From contig NZ_JACNMP010000002.1 in NCBI RefSeq assembly GCF_017592335.1, positions 209,973-273,972 of the forward strand: a DNA stretch of 64,000 nucleotides. The letters are read 5' to 3'. Position numbers and translations under genes: made by a program. This DNA comes from Pseudaestuariivita rosea. Its GTDB lineage: Bacteria; Pseudomonadota; Alphaproteobacteria; Rhodobacterales; Rhodobacteraceae. Below are positions 1-7,952 of this stretch, in pieces (position 1 is the stretch's first letter; each line of letters starts with the position of its first letter). The notes under the pieces were generated by a model. It worked only from the letters and a program-made list of their open reading frames with translations. It had not been told where the DNA came from and did no database searches.

Positions 1-227
1 ATACCGGAAAACAGCAACTGCCGACCCAATGCATTCCACATTCGATCCGACGCCAGCATTTCCTCAAACCATTCCAGACCCACCCAGAAAAATTGATTGT
101 TCCCGAAGGTATCCTGGATCGAGTAATTCACCACGGTCATTAGTGGGATAACGGCTGAAAAAGCCACCAGCACGAGAACTGGCAGAACCAGAAACCAGGC
201 TTTGTGGTTGACGGTCTTTTCTTGCAT
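1..227 (-). CDS. glpP: Glycerol ABC transporter permease GlpP (partial, N-terminal part)
   Basis: Inner-membrane permease subunit. Only the first 75 codons are in the window; the rest lies beyond base 1. The visible protein starts MQEKTVNHKAWF and carries a hydrophobic segment at about residues 11-30, then a periplasmic-looking stretch (FWVGLEWFEEML) typical of CUT1 sugar permeases just before the second membrane helix. Its ATG (225-227) overlaps the TGA of the upstream ATPase gene by one base (TGATG), which implies translational coupling. Order glpD-glpS-glpT-glpP matches the glycerol ABC operon known in Rhizobium; glpQ, glpU and glpV would be expected further left. The identification rests mainly on this gene order. 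Confidence 0.85.
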   Translation of the reverse strand, partial: MQEKTVNHKAWFLVLPVLVLVAFSAVIPLMTVVNYSIQDTFGNNQFFWVGLEWFEEMLASDRMWNALGRQLLFSG

Positions 228-1318
228 CACGCGGCCTTTCCAAGCGGGTCTTGCGGGGGGATGCGCCAGTCGTCGACATAGACGTTCACATGCGGGGCAT
301 CGAAGGCAACGCGGGTCATATCGGTGCCAATCTCTTCGCCCTCATTCGCGATGATGTTGATCGCATGGCCAAAGCAATCGGCACGGATGATCTTGTGACG
401 CCCCACATCCTCGATCCGGCGGATGTTCACCGGCAGGCCCCCTTCATCCGTCAACCGGGCATATTCCGGTCGGACGCCGATTTCGACTTTTCCGTCCAGC
501 GTGCTGTAATGCCCGGACAGGGCCACCTGGGTTCCATTCACATAGGCATGCGCCCCATCAATCTTTGCGGGGATCACATTCATACCGGGTGAGCCGATGA
601 AATAGCCCACAAAAGTATGCTCGGGCGTCTCAAATAGTTCTTCCGGTGTTCCGATCTGCACCACCCGCCCATCGTGCATGACGACGACCTTATCGGCGAA
701 GGTCAAAGCCTCGGTCTGATCATGGGTGACGTAGATCATGGTGTGGCCGAATTCGTTGTGCAGCTTTTTCAACTGCGTGCGCAGTTCCCATTTCATATGC
801 GGATCGATCACTGTCAGCGGTTCATCAAACAGCAGCGCGTTGACGTCCTGACGCACCATCCCGCGCCCCAGACTGATTTTCTGCTTGGCATCCGCCGTCA
901 GACCGCGCGCCTTGCGAAAAAGCATCTCTTCCATCCCGATCATCTGGGCAATATCCTGAACCCGTTGCGTTATGTACTGCTCTGGGCGCCCCCGGTTGCG
1001 CAGGGGGAAGGCCAGATTTTCATAAACGGTCATCGTGTCGTAAACGACGGGAAATTGAAAAACCTGCGCAATGTTGCGGTCGGCGGTCGGGGCATGGGTG
1101 ACGTCCTGATCATTGAACAGGATACGCCCGCGCGATGGCTGCAAAAGCCCCGAGATGATGTTCAACAGTGTGGATTTGCCACAGCCCGACGCGCCAAGCA
1201 GCGCATAAGCCGCCCCATCGTCCCAGTCGTGGTTCAACTCTTTCAGCGCATAATCGTCGGGCGTCTTAGGATCCGGCAGATAAGAATGTGCCAGATTATC
1301 AAGGGTTATCTTTGCCAT
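227..1318 (-). CDS. glpT: Glycerol ABC transporter ATP-binding protein GlpT
   Basis: Cytoplasmic ATPase of the glycerol importer, 363 residues. Walker A is GASGCGKST (about residues 42-50), Walker B is NALLFDEP, and the switch histidine is present in YVTHDQTEA. A TOBE-like tail follows the GSPGMNVIPA motif. The ABC signature is degenerate: where LSGGQ is expected the protein reads LTADAKQKISLGRG. The partner GlpS has an intact signature but no switch histidine, so the pair probably forms one working and one degenerate ATP site. The gene is 11 bp downstream of glpS and overlaps glpP. Assigned to glycerol rather than another sugar because it sits between glpD and glpP. Confidence 0.88.
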   Translation of the reverse strand: MAKITLDNLAHSYLPDPKTPDDYALKELNHDWDDGAAYALLGASGCGKSTLLNIISGLLQPSRGRILFNDQDVTHAPTADRNIAQVFQFPVVYDTMTVYENLAFPLRNRGRPEQYITQRVQDIAQMIGMEEMLFRKARGLTADAKQKISLGRGMVRQDVNALLFDEPLTVIDPHMKWELRTQLKKLHNEFGHTMIYVTHDQTEALTFADKVVVMHDGRVVQIGTPEELFETPEHTFVGYFIGSPGMNVIPAKIDGAHAYVNGTQVALSGHYSTLDGKVEIGVRPEYARLTDEGGLPVNIRRIEDVGRHKIIRADCFGHAINIIANEGEEIGTDMTRVAFDAPHVNVYVDDWRIPPQDPLGKAA

Positions 1319-1329
1319 TCATCCGCCCC

Positions 1330-2418
1330 CTACGCAGCCATGGCATAGGCCGCCGCGGCAACCAATTGGCCATCTTCGCCGAAGATATAAACATGGGACG
1401 GGGCCAGATAGACTTTCAGACCCTTCCCCAGTTCCAGATTGTGCACCCCGTGGATCAGCCCCACCCAACGGTCGCCGTGATGATCCAGATGCACAAAGGT
1501 TTCTGACCCGGTCAGTTCCGTGACGTTCAGCGTCGCGGTGAACTCCATCGCGTCACCTGTATGGCGGCCGATTTCAAGATGATTTGGTCGAAAACCAGCC
1601 ATATATCGACCATCAGGCAGATCAGCCAAAGCGCCATTTGCGGGCGCATTCTGGCCATCGCCGAACATCAGCTTATGCCCCGTCTTCGATACCTGAAGAA
1701 AATTCATAGGCGGGTCCGAGAACACGCGTGCCGTTGTGGCGTCGACGGGCTTACGATAAACCTGAGGGGTAGCCCCGAACTGAGTTATCCGCCCTTCCCA
1801 CAATGTGGCGGTGTTTCCGCCCAGCAGCAGCGCCTCTTCCGGTTCGGTCGTGGCGTAGACGAAAATCGCACCCGAGCCTTCGAATATCTTGGGGATTTCA
1901 ACGCGCAGTTCCTCGCGCAGTTTATAATCAAGGTTCGCCAATGGTTCGTCCAGTAGCACAAGGCCGGCATCCTTGACCAAAGCACGGGCCAAGGCACAGC
2001 GTTGTTGCTGACCGCCTGACAACTCAAGCGGTTTGCGGCTTAGCATCGGTGTCAGTTGCATCAGGTCGGCCGTTTCGCGGACGCGCTGGTCGATCTCTTT
2101 CCGACTCTTCCCCATCAGCCGCAGGGGCGAGGCGACATTGTCATAAACAGACATCGTCGGGTAATTTATGAACTGCTGATAGACCATTGCAACCTTCCGG
2201 TCCTGCACGCGCATGCCGGTCACGTCGCGGCCCTGCCAGAATATCCGCCCCGTCACCGGCGCATCCAGGCCCGCCATCAGGCGCATCAAAGACGTTTTGC
2301 CCGACAATGTTGGCCCCAACAGAACATTCATTGTTCCGCCGTCCAACGTCAGATCTGTGGTGTGGATATGGGTCTGCCCCTCCACGACCTTTGTAACGCC
2401 CCGAAGCTCAAGCGTCAT
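1330..2418 (-). CDS. glpS: Glycerol ABC transporter ATP-binding protein GlpS
   Basis: Second ATPase of the glycerol importer, 362 residues. Walker A reads GPTLSGKTS, the signature LSGGQQQRCALARAL is canonical, and Walker B is LVLLDEP. The H-loop is altered: YATTEPEEA replaces the usual YVTHDQ, so the switch histidine is a threonine. This complements the defect in GlpT. The C-terminal half is the regulatory TOBE region usual for CUT1 ATPases. It lies 20 bp after glpD and 11 bp before glpT in one apparent operon. Confidence 0.88.
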   Translation of the reverse strand: MTLELRGVTKVVEGQTHIHTTDLTLDGGTMNVLLGPTLSGKTSLMRLMAGLDAPVTGRIFWQGRDVTGMRVQDRKVAMVYQQFINYPTMSVYDNVASPLRLMGKSRKEIDQRVRETADLMQLTPMLSRKPLELSGGQQQRCALARALVKDAGLVLLDEPLANLDYKLREELRVEIPKIFEGSGAIFVYATTEPEEALLLGGNTATLWEGRITQFGATPQVYRKPVDATTARVFSDPPMNFLQVSKTGHKLMFGDGQNAPANGALADLPDGRYMAGFRPNHLEIGRHTGDAMEFTATLNVTELTGSETFVHLDHHGDRWVGLIHGVHNLELGKGLKVYLAPSHVYIFGEDGQLVAAAAYAMAA

Positions 2419-2438
2419 GCGTCTAATCCTCCCCCGAT

Positions 2439-4040
2439 CTATTCAGCGGCGGTTTGTGTTCCCCGCTGTCGTCGGTCTTTTATCCAGGCCTGCAGCGTCG
2501 CGATCTCCTCCTCGCTTAGCCGTAAGCCCAATTTATTGCGCCGCCAAACCACATCTTCGGCCGTGCGGGCGTATTCTTTGTCTATCAGCCACCTGACCTC
2601 GCGCGCCGTCAAGGTGCCCCCGAAATCCTGACCCAGATCACTGGCCCCTTTCGCATCGCCCAGAACATGGCGCGCCTCGGTTCCGTAGGCCCGGATCAAA
2701 CGGCGCGCCCAGACATCGGTCAAGAACGGATGGGTCCGTTTCAAGTCAGACACCAAGGTATCAAAGCCATCCACCGGGAAATCACCGCCGGGCAAAGGGG
2801 CGCCCGCAGTCCATGGGCCTTTCGCATGTGGCAGATGTTTTGATATCTTTTCCAAGGCACTTTCGGCCAGACGCCGATAGGTGGTGATCTTGCCGCCAAA
2901 TACGTTCAAAATCGGCGCACCTCCACTGTCGTCGACCTTCAGCGTGTAGTCCCGTGTCGCGGCTGTGGCGCTTGAGGCCCCGTCGTCATACAGCGGTCTG
3001 ACGCCCGAATAGGTCCAGACAACATCATCCGCGCCAAGCTGTTGTTTGAAATACTGATTGGCGAAGTCCAGCAGATAATCGCGTTCCTCATCCGTGCATT
3101 CGGCGGGGCTGGATGGATCGTCATGTTCGGCATCCGTCGTGCCGATCAGTGTAAAATCCGTTTCATAGGGAATGGCGAAGATGATGCGTCCGTCTGTGCC
3201 CTGAAAGAAATAGCATTTTCCGTGGTCAAACAACTTACGCGTAACGATGTGCGATCCGCGGACAAGACGAACGCCTTCGGTTGAATTGACGCGGATTTTC
3301 GTCTGAATGATATCGCCCACCCAAGGCCCACCGGCATTCACGATCATCCGGGCACGGTGCGTTTCCGTTTCGCCTGTTTCTGTGTTCTGGGTCGTAATGG
3401 TCCAAAGGTCACCCTCACGGGCTGCCGACAGAACGCTGGTGCGCGTCATGATCTGGGCGCCGCGCGCCTCGGCATCGCGGGCGTTCAGGACGACCAGACG
3501 GGAATCCTCGACCCAGCAATCCGAATACTCGAAAGCCTTTTCAAACCGATCCTGCAGCGGTGCGCCCTCTGGCTGACCTTTCAAAGACAGGGTCGTTGTA
3601 CCGGGCAATATCTTTCGCCCGCCAAGGTTATCGTAAAGAAACAGACCCAATCGGATCAGCCAAGCGGGGCGGCGCCCTTTCATCCACGGCATGAAGATCG
3701 TCAACAGCTTTGAGGTTGGCGTGGCCGATTCAAAGCGCATATCCTTGTGATACGGCAACACAAACCGCATCGGCCAACTGATGTGGGGCATGGCGCGCAA
3801 CAGAACCTCACGTTCAATCAAGGCCTCGCGCACCAGACGAAATTCGAAGTACTCAAGATACCGCAAACCACCATGAAACAGCTTGGTGGACGACGATGAC
3901 GTGGCCCAGGCCAAATCCTTCATCTCGGCCAGTCTGACCGACAATCCGCGCCCTGCGGCATCACGGGCAATGCCGCACCCATTGATGCCACCGCCGATGA
4001 TGAAAAGATCCACAATGTCTGTTTCAGACGGTTGGTCCAC
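2439..4040 (-). CDS. glpD: Aerobic glycerol-3-phosphate dehydrogenase GlpD
   Basis: FAD-dependent, membrane-associated enzyme that oxidises sn-glycerol 3-phosphate to dihydroxyacetone phosphate and passes electrons to quinone. The N-terminus has the dinucleotide-binding motif GGGINGCG, followed by the GlpD-typical SSSSTKLFHGGLRYLE; the FGGKITTYR motif sits in the C-terminal half, followed by the helical C-terminal domain. The reading frame is open to a TTG at 4052, but a GTG at 4038-4040 is preceded by a strong GGGGGGA ribosome-binding site and gives a start MDQPSETDIVD that fits the family, so I chose it. First gene of the glycerol operon; transcribed away from glpR. Confidence 0.93.
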   Translation of the reverse strand: MDQPSETDIVDLFIIGGGINGCGIARDAAGRGLSVRLAEMKDLAWATSSSSTKLFHGGLRYLEYFEFRLVREALIEREVLLRAMPHISWPMRFVLPYHKDMRFESATPTSKLLTIFMPWMKGRRPAWLIRLGLFLYDNLGGRKILPGTTTLSLKGQPEGAPLQDRFEKAFEYSDCWVEDSRLVVLNARDAEARGAQIMTRTSVLSAAREGDLWTITTQNTETGETETHRARMIVNAGGPWVGDIIQTKIRVNSTEGVRLVRGSHIVTRKLFDHGKCYFFQGTDGRIIFAIPYETDFTLIGTTDAEHDDPSSPAECTDEERDYLLDFANQYFKQQLGADDVVWTYSGVRPLYDDGASSATAATRDYTLKVDDSGGAPILNVFGGKITTYRRLAESALEKISKHLPHAKGPWTAGAPLPGGDFPVDGFDTLVSDLKRTHPFLTDVWARRLIRAYGTEARHVLGDAKGASDLGQDFGGTLTAREVRWLIDKEYARTAEDVVWRRNKLGLRLSEEEIATLQAWIKDRRQRGTQTAAE

Positions 4041-4143
4041 ACATCCCCCCAAGCGACAGATCAGCTTTCGTTTCAGTTCGGTTTTTCAAAATGGCACTCT
4101 TGAAACAGGTTCTTACGTTAGGTCAGATTTGAAAAGCGCGCAA

Positions 4144-4160
4144 GTTCGAAAATAGCGAAC
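4144..4160. promoter_or_regulatory. Candidate GlpR operator in the glpD/glpR divergent region
   Basis: The intergenic region contains GTTCG (4144-4148), seven bases, then CGAAC (4156-4160), a short inverted repeat. The TTCG/CGAA half-site is the conserved core of GlpR operators in enteric bacteria and recurs in many DeoR-family operators. Further CGAA half-sites occur close to the glpR start (about 4210-4225). Position between the two divergent genes fits autoregulation plus repression of glpD-glpSTP. The function is inferred. Confidence 0.45.
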
Positions 4161-4247
4161 ACCGGTATTTTAAAGATTGATTGAAAATCCGGCCTAAAGG
4201 ACATTAGATCGTACAATACGAACAAAATCGAAAACACAGAGCAATCC

Positions 4248-5030
4248 ATGTCACAAACCTTCCGACACCCCGAGATTCTGGAAATAGCCCGCCGCGAAGG
4301 TAAGGTTACGGTTGAGGGCCTGGCCGAGCATTTTGGCGTCACGTTGCAAACCATCCGCCGCGATCTGGGTGAATTATCCGACAGCGGCAGGCTGGAACGG
4401 GTTCATGGCGGCGCGGTGCTGCCGTCGGGGACAATGAATATCGGTTATGAGGAACGCCGTGGCCTGAATGTCGATGAAAAAGCCGCCATAGCCGCCGCCT
4501 GTGCCGACCATCTGCCGAACGACATATCGCTGTTTCTGAACATCGGAACCAGCACCGAGGCTGTCGCACGTCAGCTACTGCATCACCGTAATCTGCTGGT
4601 CGTGACCAACAACATGAAAGTGGCCAATATTCTTGTTGCCAACCCGCACTGCGAAATCATCGTCACCGGCGGGCATTTGCGCCGCAGTGATGACGGTCTG
4701 GTCGGCAACCTGGCATCTGAGACAATCCGTCAGTTCAAATTTGATATCGCAGTGATCGGCTGTTCCGCCCTGGACGGCGAAGGCGATCTTTTGGATTTTG
4801 ATATACAAGAGGTCGGCGTCAGTCAGGCGATTATCCGGCAATCGCGAAAGACGTTTCTGGTTGCAGATCATTCCAAATTCACCCGCAGCGCCCCGGCCCG
4901 CATCGCGTCATTGGCCGAGATTGACACGTTTTTCACTGACCGGGCCCTGCCGGCCGACCTGGCAAACCGCTGTGATGATTGGGGCACGAACGTCGTTGTC
5001 GCGCCAACAAACCCAACGATTTTGGTCTGA
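4248..5030 (+). CDS. glpR: DeoR-family glycerol regulator GlpR
   Basis: Cytoplasmic repressor, 260 residues. The N-terminal DeoR helix-turn-helix is at about residues 6-55 (KVTVEGLAEHFGVTLQTIRRDL), followed by the family signature ERVHGGAV. The C-terminal half is the sugar-phosphate sensing domain (LNIGTSTEAVARQLL, VTNNMKVANIL, VTGGHLRRSDDGLVG). Divergent from glpD, so it most likely controls the glycerol operon and responds to glycerol 3-phosphate. Its stop is 6 bp from the stop of the convergent ABC ATPase gene and no terminator hairpin separates them. Confidence 0.92.
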   Translation: MSQTFRHPEILEIARREGKVTVEGLAEHFGVTLQTIRRDLGELSDSGRLERVHGGAVLPSGTMNIGYEERRGLNVDEKAAIAAACADHLPNDISLFLNIGTSTEAVARQLLHHRNLLVVTNNMKVANILVANPHCEIIVTGGHLRRSDDGLVGNLASETIRQFKFDIAVIGCSALDGEGDLLDFDIQEVGVSQAIIRQSRKTFLVADHSKFTRSAPARIASLAEIDTFFTDRALPADLANRCDDWGTNVVVAPTNPTILV

Positions 5031-5036
5031 CGTAAG

Positions 5037-6134
5037 CTAGTTCAAACGACGCCCTGTATCAGGCTCAAAGTAAGACACCTTGGCCAGGTCGAATGCAAAA
5101 TTCAAATCCTGTCCCGGCGTGGCCTGTGTTTCTGCATGCAGACGGGCGGTAACCTCTTTTCCACCCAGATGGGACACGACGAACGTATCAGCGCCAGCGG
5201 GTTCGACCATATCGACATGGCAGGTGGCCGTCTGAACGTTCTGACCGGACCGATAGCCTGCCTCGACAATATCCTCGGGGCGCAGTCCGATGATCACGTC
5301 CTCGGGCAAATCGCCATTCGACTGATCGACCAGAACCAGCGGGTCGGCATCGGGGCGCGCGATCTCGATCCGGCTGGATGAGGCATCACAGGTCACCTTG
5401 GCGGGGATCAGGTTCATCGCGGGCGATCCCATGAAATCGGCCACAAACAGATTGGCGGGGCGGTTATAGATTTCAGCCGGTGATCCGACCTGTTGCAGGA
5501 CGCCCGATTTCATCACGACGATCTTGGTGGCCAGGGTCATCGCCTCGATCTGGTCATGGGTGACATAGACCATCGACGCGCCAAGGTTATGATGCAGCTT
5601 CTTGATTTCACTGCGCATTTCAACGCGCAGCTTCGCATCAAGGTTCGACAGCGGTTCATCAAACAGGAACAGCTTGGGGTCGCGCACCAGCGCACGACCC
5701 ATCGCCACGCGTTGACGCTGACCGCCTGACAATTGCCCCGGACGACGGTTCAGAAGCTGTTCGATCTGCAGCTGCTTGGCGACTTCGTCCAGCTTGCGTT
5801 TTTGCGTGGCCTGATCGACGCCGCGGACCTTCATGCCAAAGGTGATATTTTTGGCAACCGACATGGTCGGATAAAGCGCATAGGACTGAAACACCATGGC
5901 GATATTGCGATCCTTGGGGGACACATGTGTCATGTCATGCCCATCGATCAGGATCGACCCGCCCGATATATCCTCAAGCCCAGCGATGCAGTTCAGCAGT
6001 GTCGATTTTCCGCAACCGGACGGGCCAACAAGGACCAGAAAGTCGCCTTTGTCGATCGAGATATTGATATCCTTCAAAATCTCAAGCGATCCGTAGCTTT
6101 TGTACAGGTTTTTGATTTCCAGAATGGGGGCCAT
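5037..6134 (-). CDS. Sugar ABC transporter ATP-binding protein (UgpC/MalK type)
   Basis: Cytoplasmic ATPase of a CUT1 carbohydrate importer, 365 residues. All motifs are canonical: Walker A GPSGCGKST, signature LSGGQRQRVAMGRAL, Walker B LFLFDEPLSNLD, switch histidine in YVTHDQIEAMT, and a C-terminal TOBE domain after GSPAMNLIPA. Last gene of a four-gene operon (binding protein, two permeases, ATPase), 4 bp after the second permease. Substrate is not decidable from the ATPase; the binding protein suggests an aldose such as glucose or mannose. Confidence 0.9.
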   Translation of the reverse strand: MAPILEIKNLYKSYGSLEILKDINISIDKGDFLVLVGPSGCGKSTLLNCIAGLEDISGGSILIDGHDMTHVSPKDRNIAMVFQSYALYPTMSVAKNITFGMKVRGVDQATQKRKLDEVAKQLQIEQLLNRRPGQLSGGQRQRVAMGRALVRDPKLFLFDEPLSNLDAKLRVEMRSEIKKLHHNLGASMVYVTHDQIEAMTLATKIVVMKSGVLQQVGSPAEIYNRPANLFVADFMGSPAMNLIPAKVTCDASSSRIEIARPDADPLVLVDQSNGDLPEDVIIGLRPEDIVEAGYRSGQNVQTATCHVDMVEPAGADTFVVSHLGGKEVTARLHAETQATPGQDLNFAFDLAKVSYFEPDTGRRLN

Positions 6135-6138
6135 GTGA

Positions 6139-7026
6139 TTACCCTTTCACCGATCCCGCGGTCAGTCCGCGAATAAAGTATTTTCCGGCGACGACATAGA
6201 CCAGCAAGGTCGGCAGCGCCGCGATGATGGCCGCAGCCATGTCGACGTTGTATTCTTTGACGCCAGTGGTTGAGTTGACGATATTGTTCAGGGCGACCGT
6301 AATAGGCTGTGTACCGGCCTGACTGAACGACACTCCGAACAGGAAGTCGTTCCAGATTTGCGTGAATTGCCAGATGACTGTGACGACGATGATGGGCAGC
6401 GATAGTGGCAGGAAGATCGCCCAGAAAATGCGAAAGAACCCGGCCCCGTCAACCTTGGCCGCTTTGACCAGTTCCTGCGGGATGGTCACATAGTAATTGC
6501 GGAAGAACAGCGTTGTGAAGCCAATGCCATAGACCACATGCACAAAGATCAGACCGCTGATCGTACCTGCAATATCCATGATACCCAAAACGCGCGCCAT
6601 GGGCAGCAAAACCACCTGAAACGGGATAAAGCAGCCAAACAGCATCGCCGAAAAGATCAGGTTTGCGCCCTTGAACCGCCATTGCGCGATCACATAGCCG
6701 TTGATGGCCCCCAGAAGGGTCGAAATCAGTACCGCAGGCACCGCCAAAAGGACCGAATTCCAGAAATAGGGACGCAAACCTTCGCAGGTGACACCGCTGC
6801 AGGCGCCAGACCATGCTTTTTGCCAGGGTTCAAACGTGATGTCGCGCGGCAGTGCGATCAGCGATCCGGTGCGGATTTCCTCAAGGCTTTTCAGCGATGT
6901 GGTCAGCATCACGAAAAGCGGCATCAGATAGTACAGCGCAAAAAGGGCGATCAGCACATATAGCAGCACACGCAGAAAAAGGCGGCTGGTGTTGCTTCGG
7001 CGGGGTTGGAACGGGATATCAGTCAT
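6139..7026 (-). CDS. Sugar ABC transporter permease (MalG type)
   Basis: Inner-membrane permease of the CUT1 transporter, 295 residues from the chosen start MTDIPFQPRRSN. It has about six membrane segments and the EAA loop in the form ELVKAAKVDGAGFFRIFWAIFLPLS, which docks on the ATPase. An unusual insertion containing two cysteines (GACSGVTCEGLRPYFWNS) lies in the first periplasmic loop, a feature shared by the glucose/mannose-type transporters of Pseudomonas and alphaproteobacteria. The frame is open 15 codons further upstream, but the ATG at 7024-7026 overlaps the previous stop in an ATGACTGA arrangement and is preferred. Confidence 0.9.
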   Translation of the reverse strand: MTDIPFQPRRSNTSRLFLRVLLYVLIALFALYYLMPLFVMLTTSLKSLEEIRTGSLIALPRDITFEPWQKAWSGACSGVTCEGLRPYFWNSVLLAVPAVLISTLLGAINGYVIAQWRFKGANLIFSAMLFGCFIPFQVVLLPMARVLGIMDIAGTISGLIFVHVVYGIGFTTLFFRNYYVTIPQELVKAAKVDGAGFFRIFWAIFLPLSLPIIVVTVIWQFTQIWNDFLFGVSFSQAGTQPITVALNNIVNSTTGVKEYNVDMAAAIIAALPTLLVYVVAGKYFIRGLTAGSVKG

Positions 7027-7891
7027 TTTTCGCCCGCAGTTCTGAGTAAAGATAAGGCACCACAATCGCAAAGACGACAGCCATCATGACCATGGCCGAG
7101 GATGCGGCCTGTCCGATGTCACCCCGCGAAAAGGCCATGGCGTACATATACGTCGCAGGCAGGTCGGTGGCATTGCCCGGCCCGCCCCCGGTCAGCGCAA
7201 TCACAAGGTCAAAACTTTTGATCGCCAGATGCGACAGAACGATAAACGCTGACAGAAAGATCGGCGCCATAGACGGAATGATGATCGCCGTATAGATACG
7301 GAAGGTCGGGATACCGTCCACTTGCGCGGCCTTGATGATTTCTTCGTCGACCGACCGCAATCCGGCCAGAAACAGCGCCATCACAAAGCCCGACGACTGC
7401 CAGACACCGGCAATCACGACGGTATAGATGGCCATATCGGGGTTGACCAACCAGTCAAAGGTGAAGTCTTCGAAACCCCACCGGCGCACCATCGCCTCGA
7501 CCCCCAGACCGGGGTTCAGCATCCACTTCCACGCCGTTCCCGTGACGATCATCGACAGCGCCATCGGGTAAAGATAGATCGTGCGAATAGCGCCTTCGGT
7601 TCTGATTTTCTGATCCAGCAGAATGGCCAGCAGTAGCCCCAGGGCCATTGAAATCAGGATGAACAACGTCCCAAAGATAAAAAGATTGTTCATCGCCGTG
7701 TCCCAACGCGGGGCAGCAAAGAGGCGTTCGTACTGGATCAGGCCTTCGATATCGTAGCGCGGCAAAAGGCGCGAACGTGTCAGCGAAACCCAGGCCGTCC
7801 AGGCAATAAAGCCGTAGACAAAGATCAGGATCGCGATGAAGGACGGGGCTAATACCATTTTCGGCAAATGGCGTTCTAACCAAACGGTCAT
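7019..7891 (-). CDS. Sugar ABC transporter permease (MalF type)
   Basis: First inner-membrane permease of the CUT1 transporter, 290 residues starting MTVWLERHLPKMVL. It has six predicted membrane segments and an EAA loop EEIIKAAQVDGIPTFRIYTAIIIPSM. The frame stays open far upstream, but the upstream part is low-complexity arginine-rich antisense of the binding-protein gene; the ATG at 7889-7891 gives the family N-terminus. It overlaps the next permease by 8 bp and follows the binding-protein gene after a 61-bp gap that contains a strong hairpin. Confidence 0.9.
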   Translation of the reverse strand: MTVWLERHLPKMVLAPSFIAILIFVYGFIAWTAWVSLTRSRLLPRYDIEGLIQYERLFAAPRWDTAMNNLFIFGTLFILISMALGLLLAILLDQKIRTEGAIRTIYLYPMALSMIVTGTAWKWMLNPGLGVEAMVRRWGFEDFTFDWLVNPDMAIYTVVIAGVWQSSGFVMALFLAGLRSVDEEIIKAAQVDGIPTFRIYTAIIIPSMAPIFLSAFIVLSHLAIKSFDLVIALTGGGPGNATDLPATYMYAMAFSRGDIGQAASSAMVMMAVVFAIVVPYLYSELRAKND

Positions 7892-7913
7892 GGGTCGTCT
7901 CCGCAATGGGAAT

Positions 7914-7942
7914 GGCCTGCCCCGCTGAAATGAGGGCAGGCC
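7914..7942 (-). promoter_or_regulatory. Intercistronic hairpin after the binding-protein gene
   Basis: GGCCTGCCC (7914-7922) and GGGCAGGCC (7934-7942) form a perfect 9-bp stem with an 11-base loop between the binding-protein stop (7953) and the first permease start (7891). No T-run follows on the transcribed strand. Such hairpins in ABC importer operons protect the upstream mRNA or partly terminate, so that the binding protein is made in excess; that role is inferred here. Confidence 0.7.
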
Positions 7943-7952
7943 CTTGGTTGGC

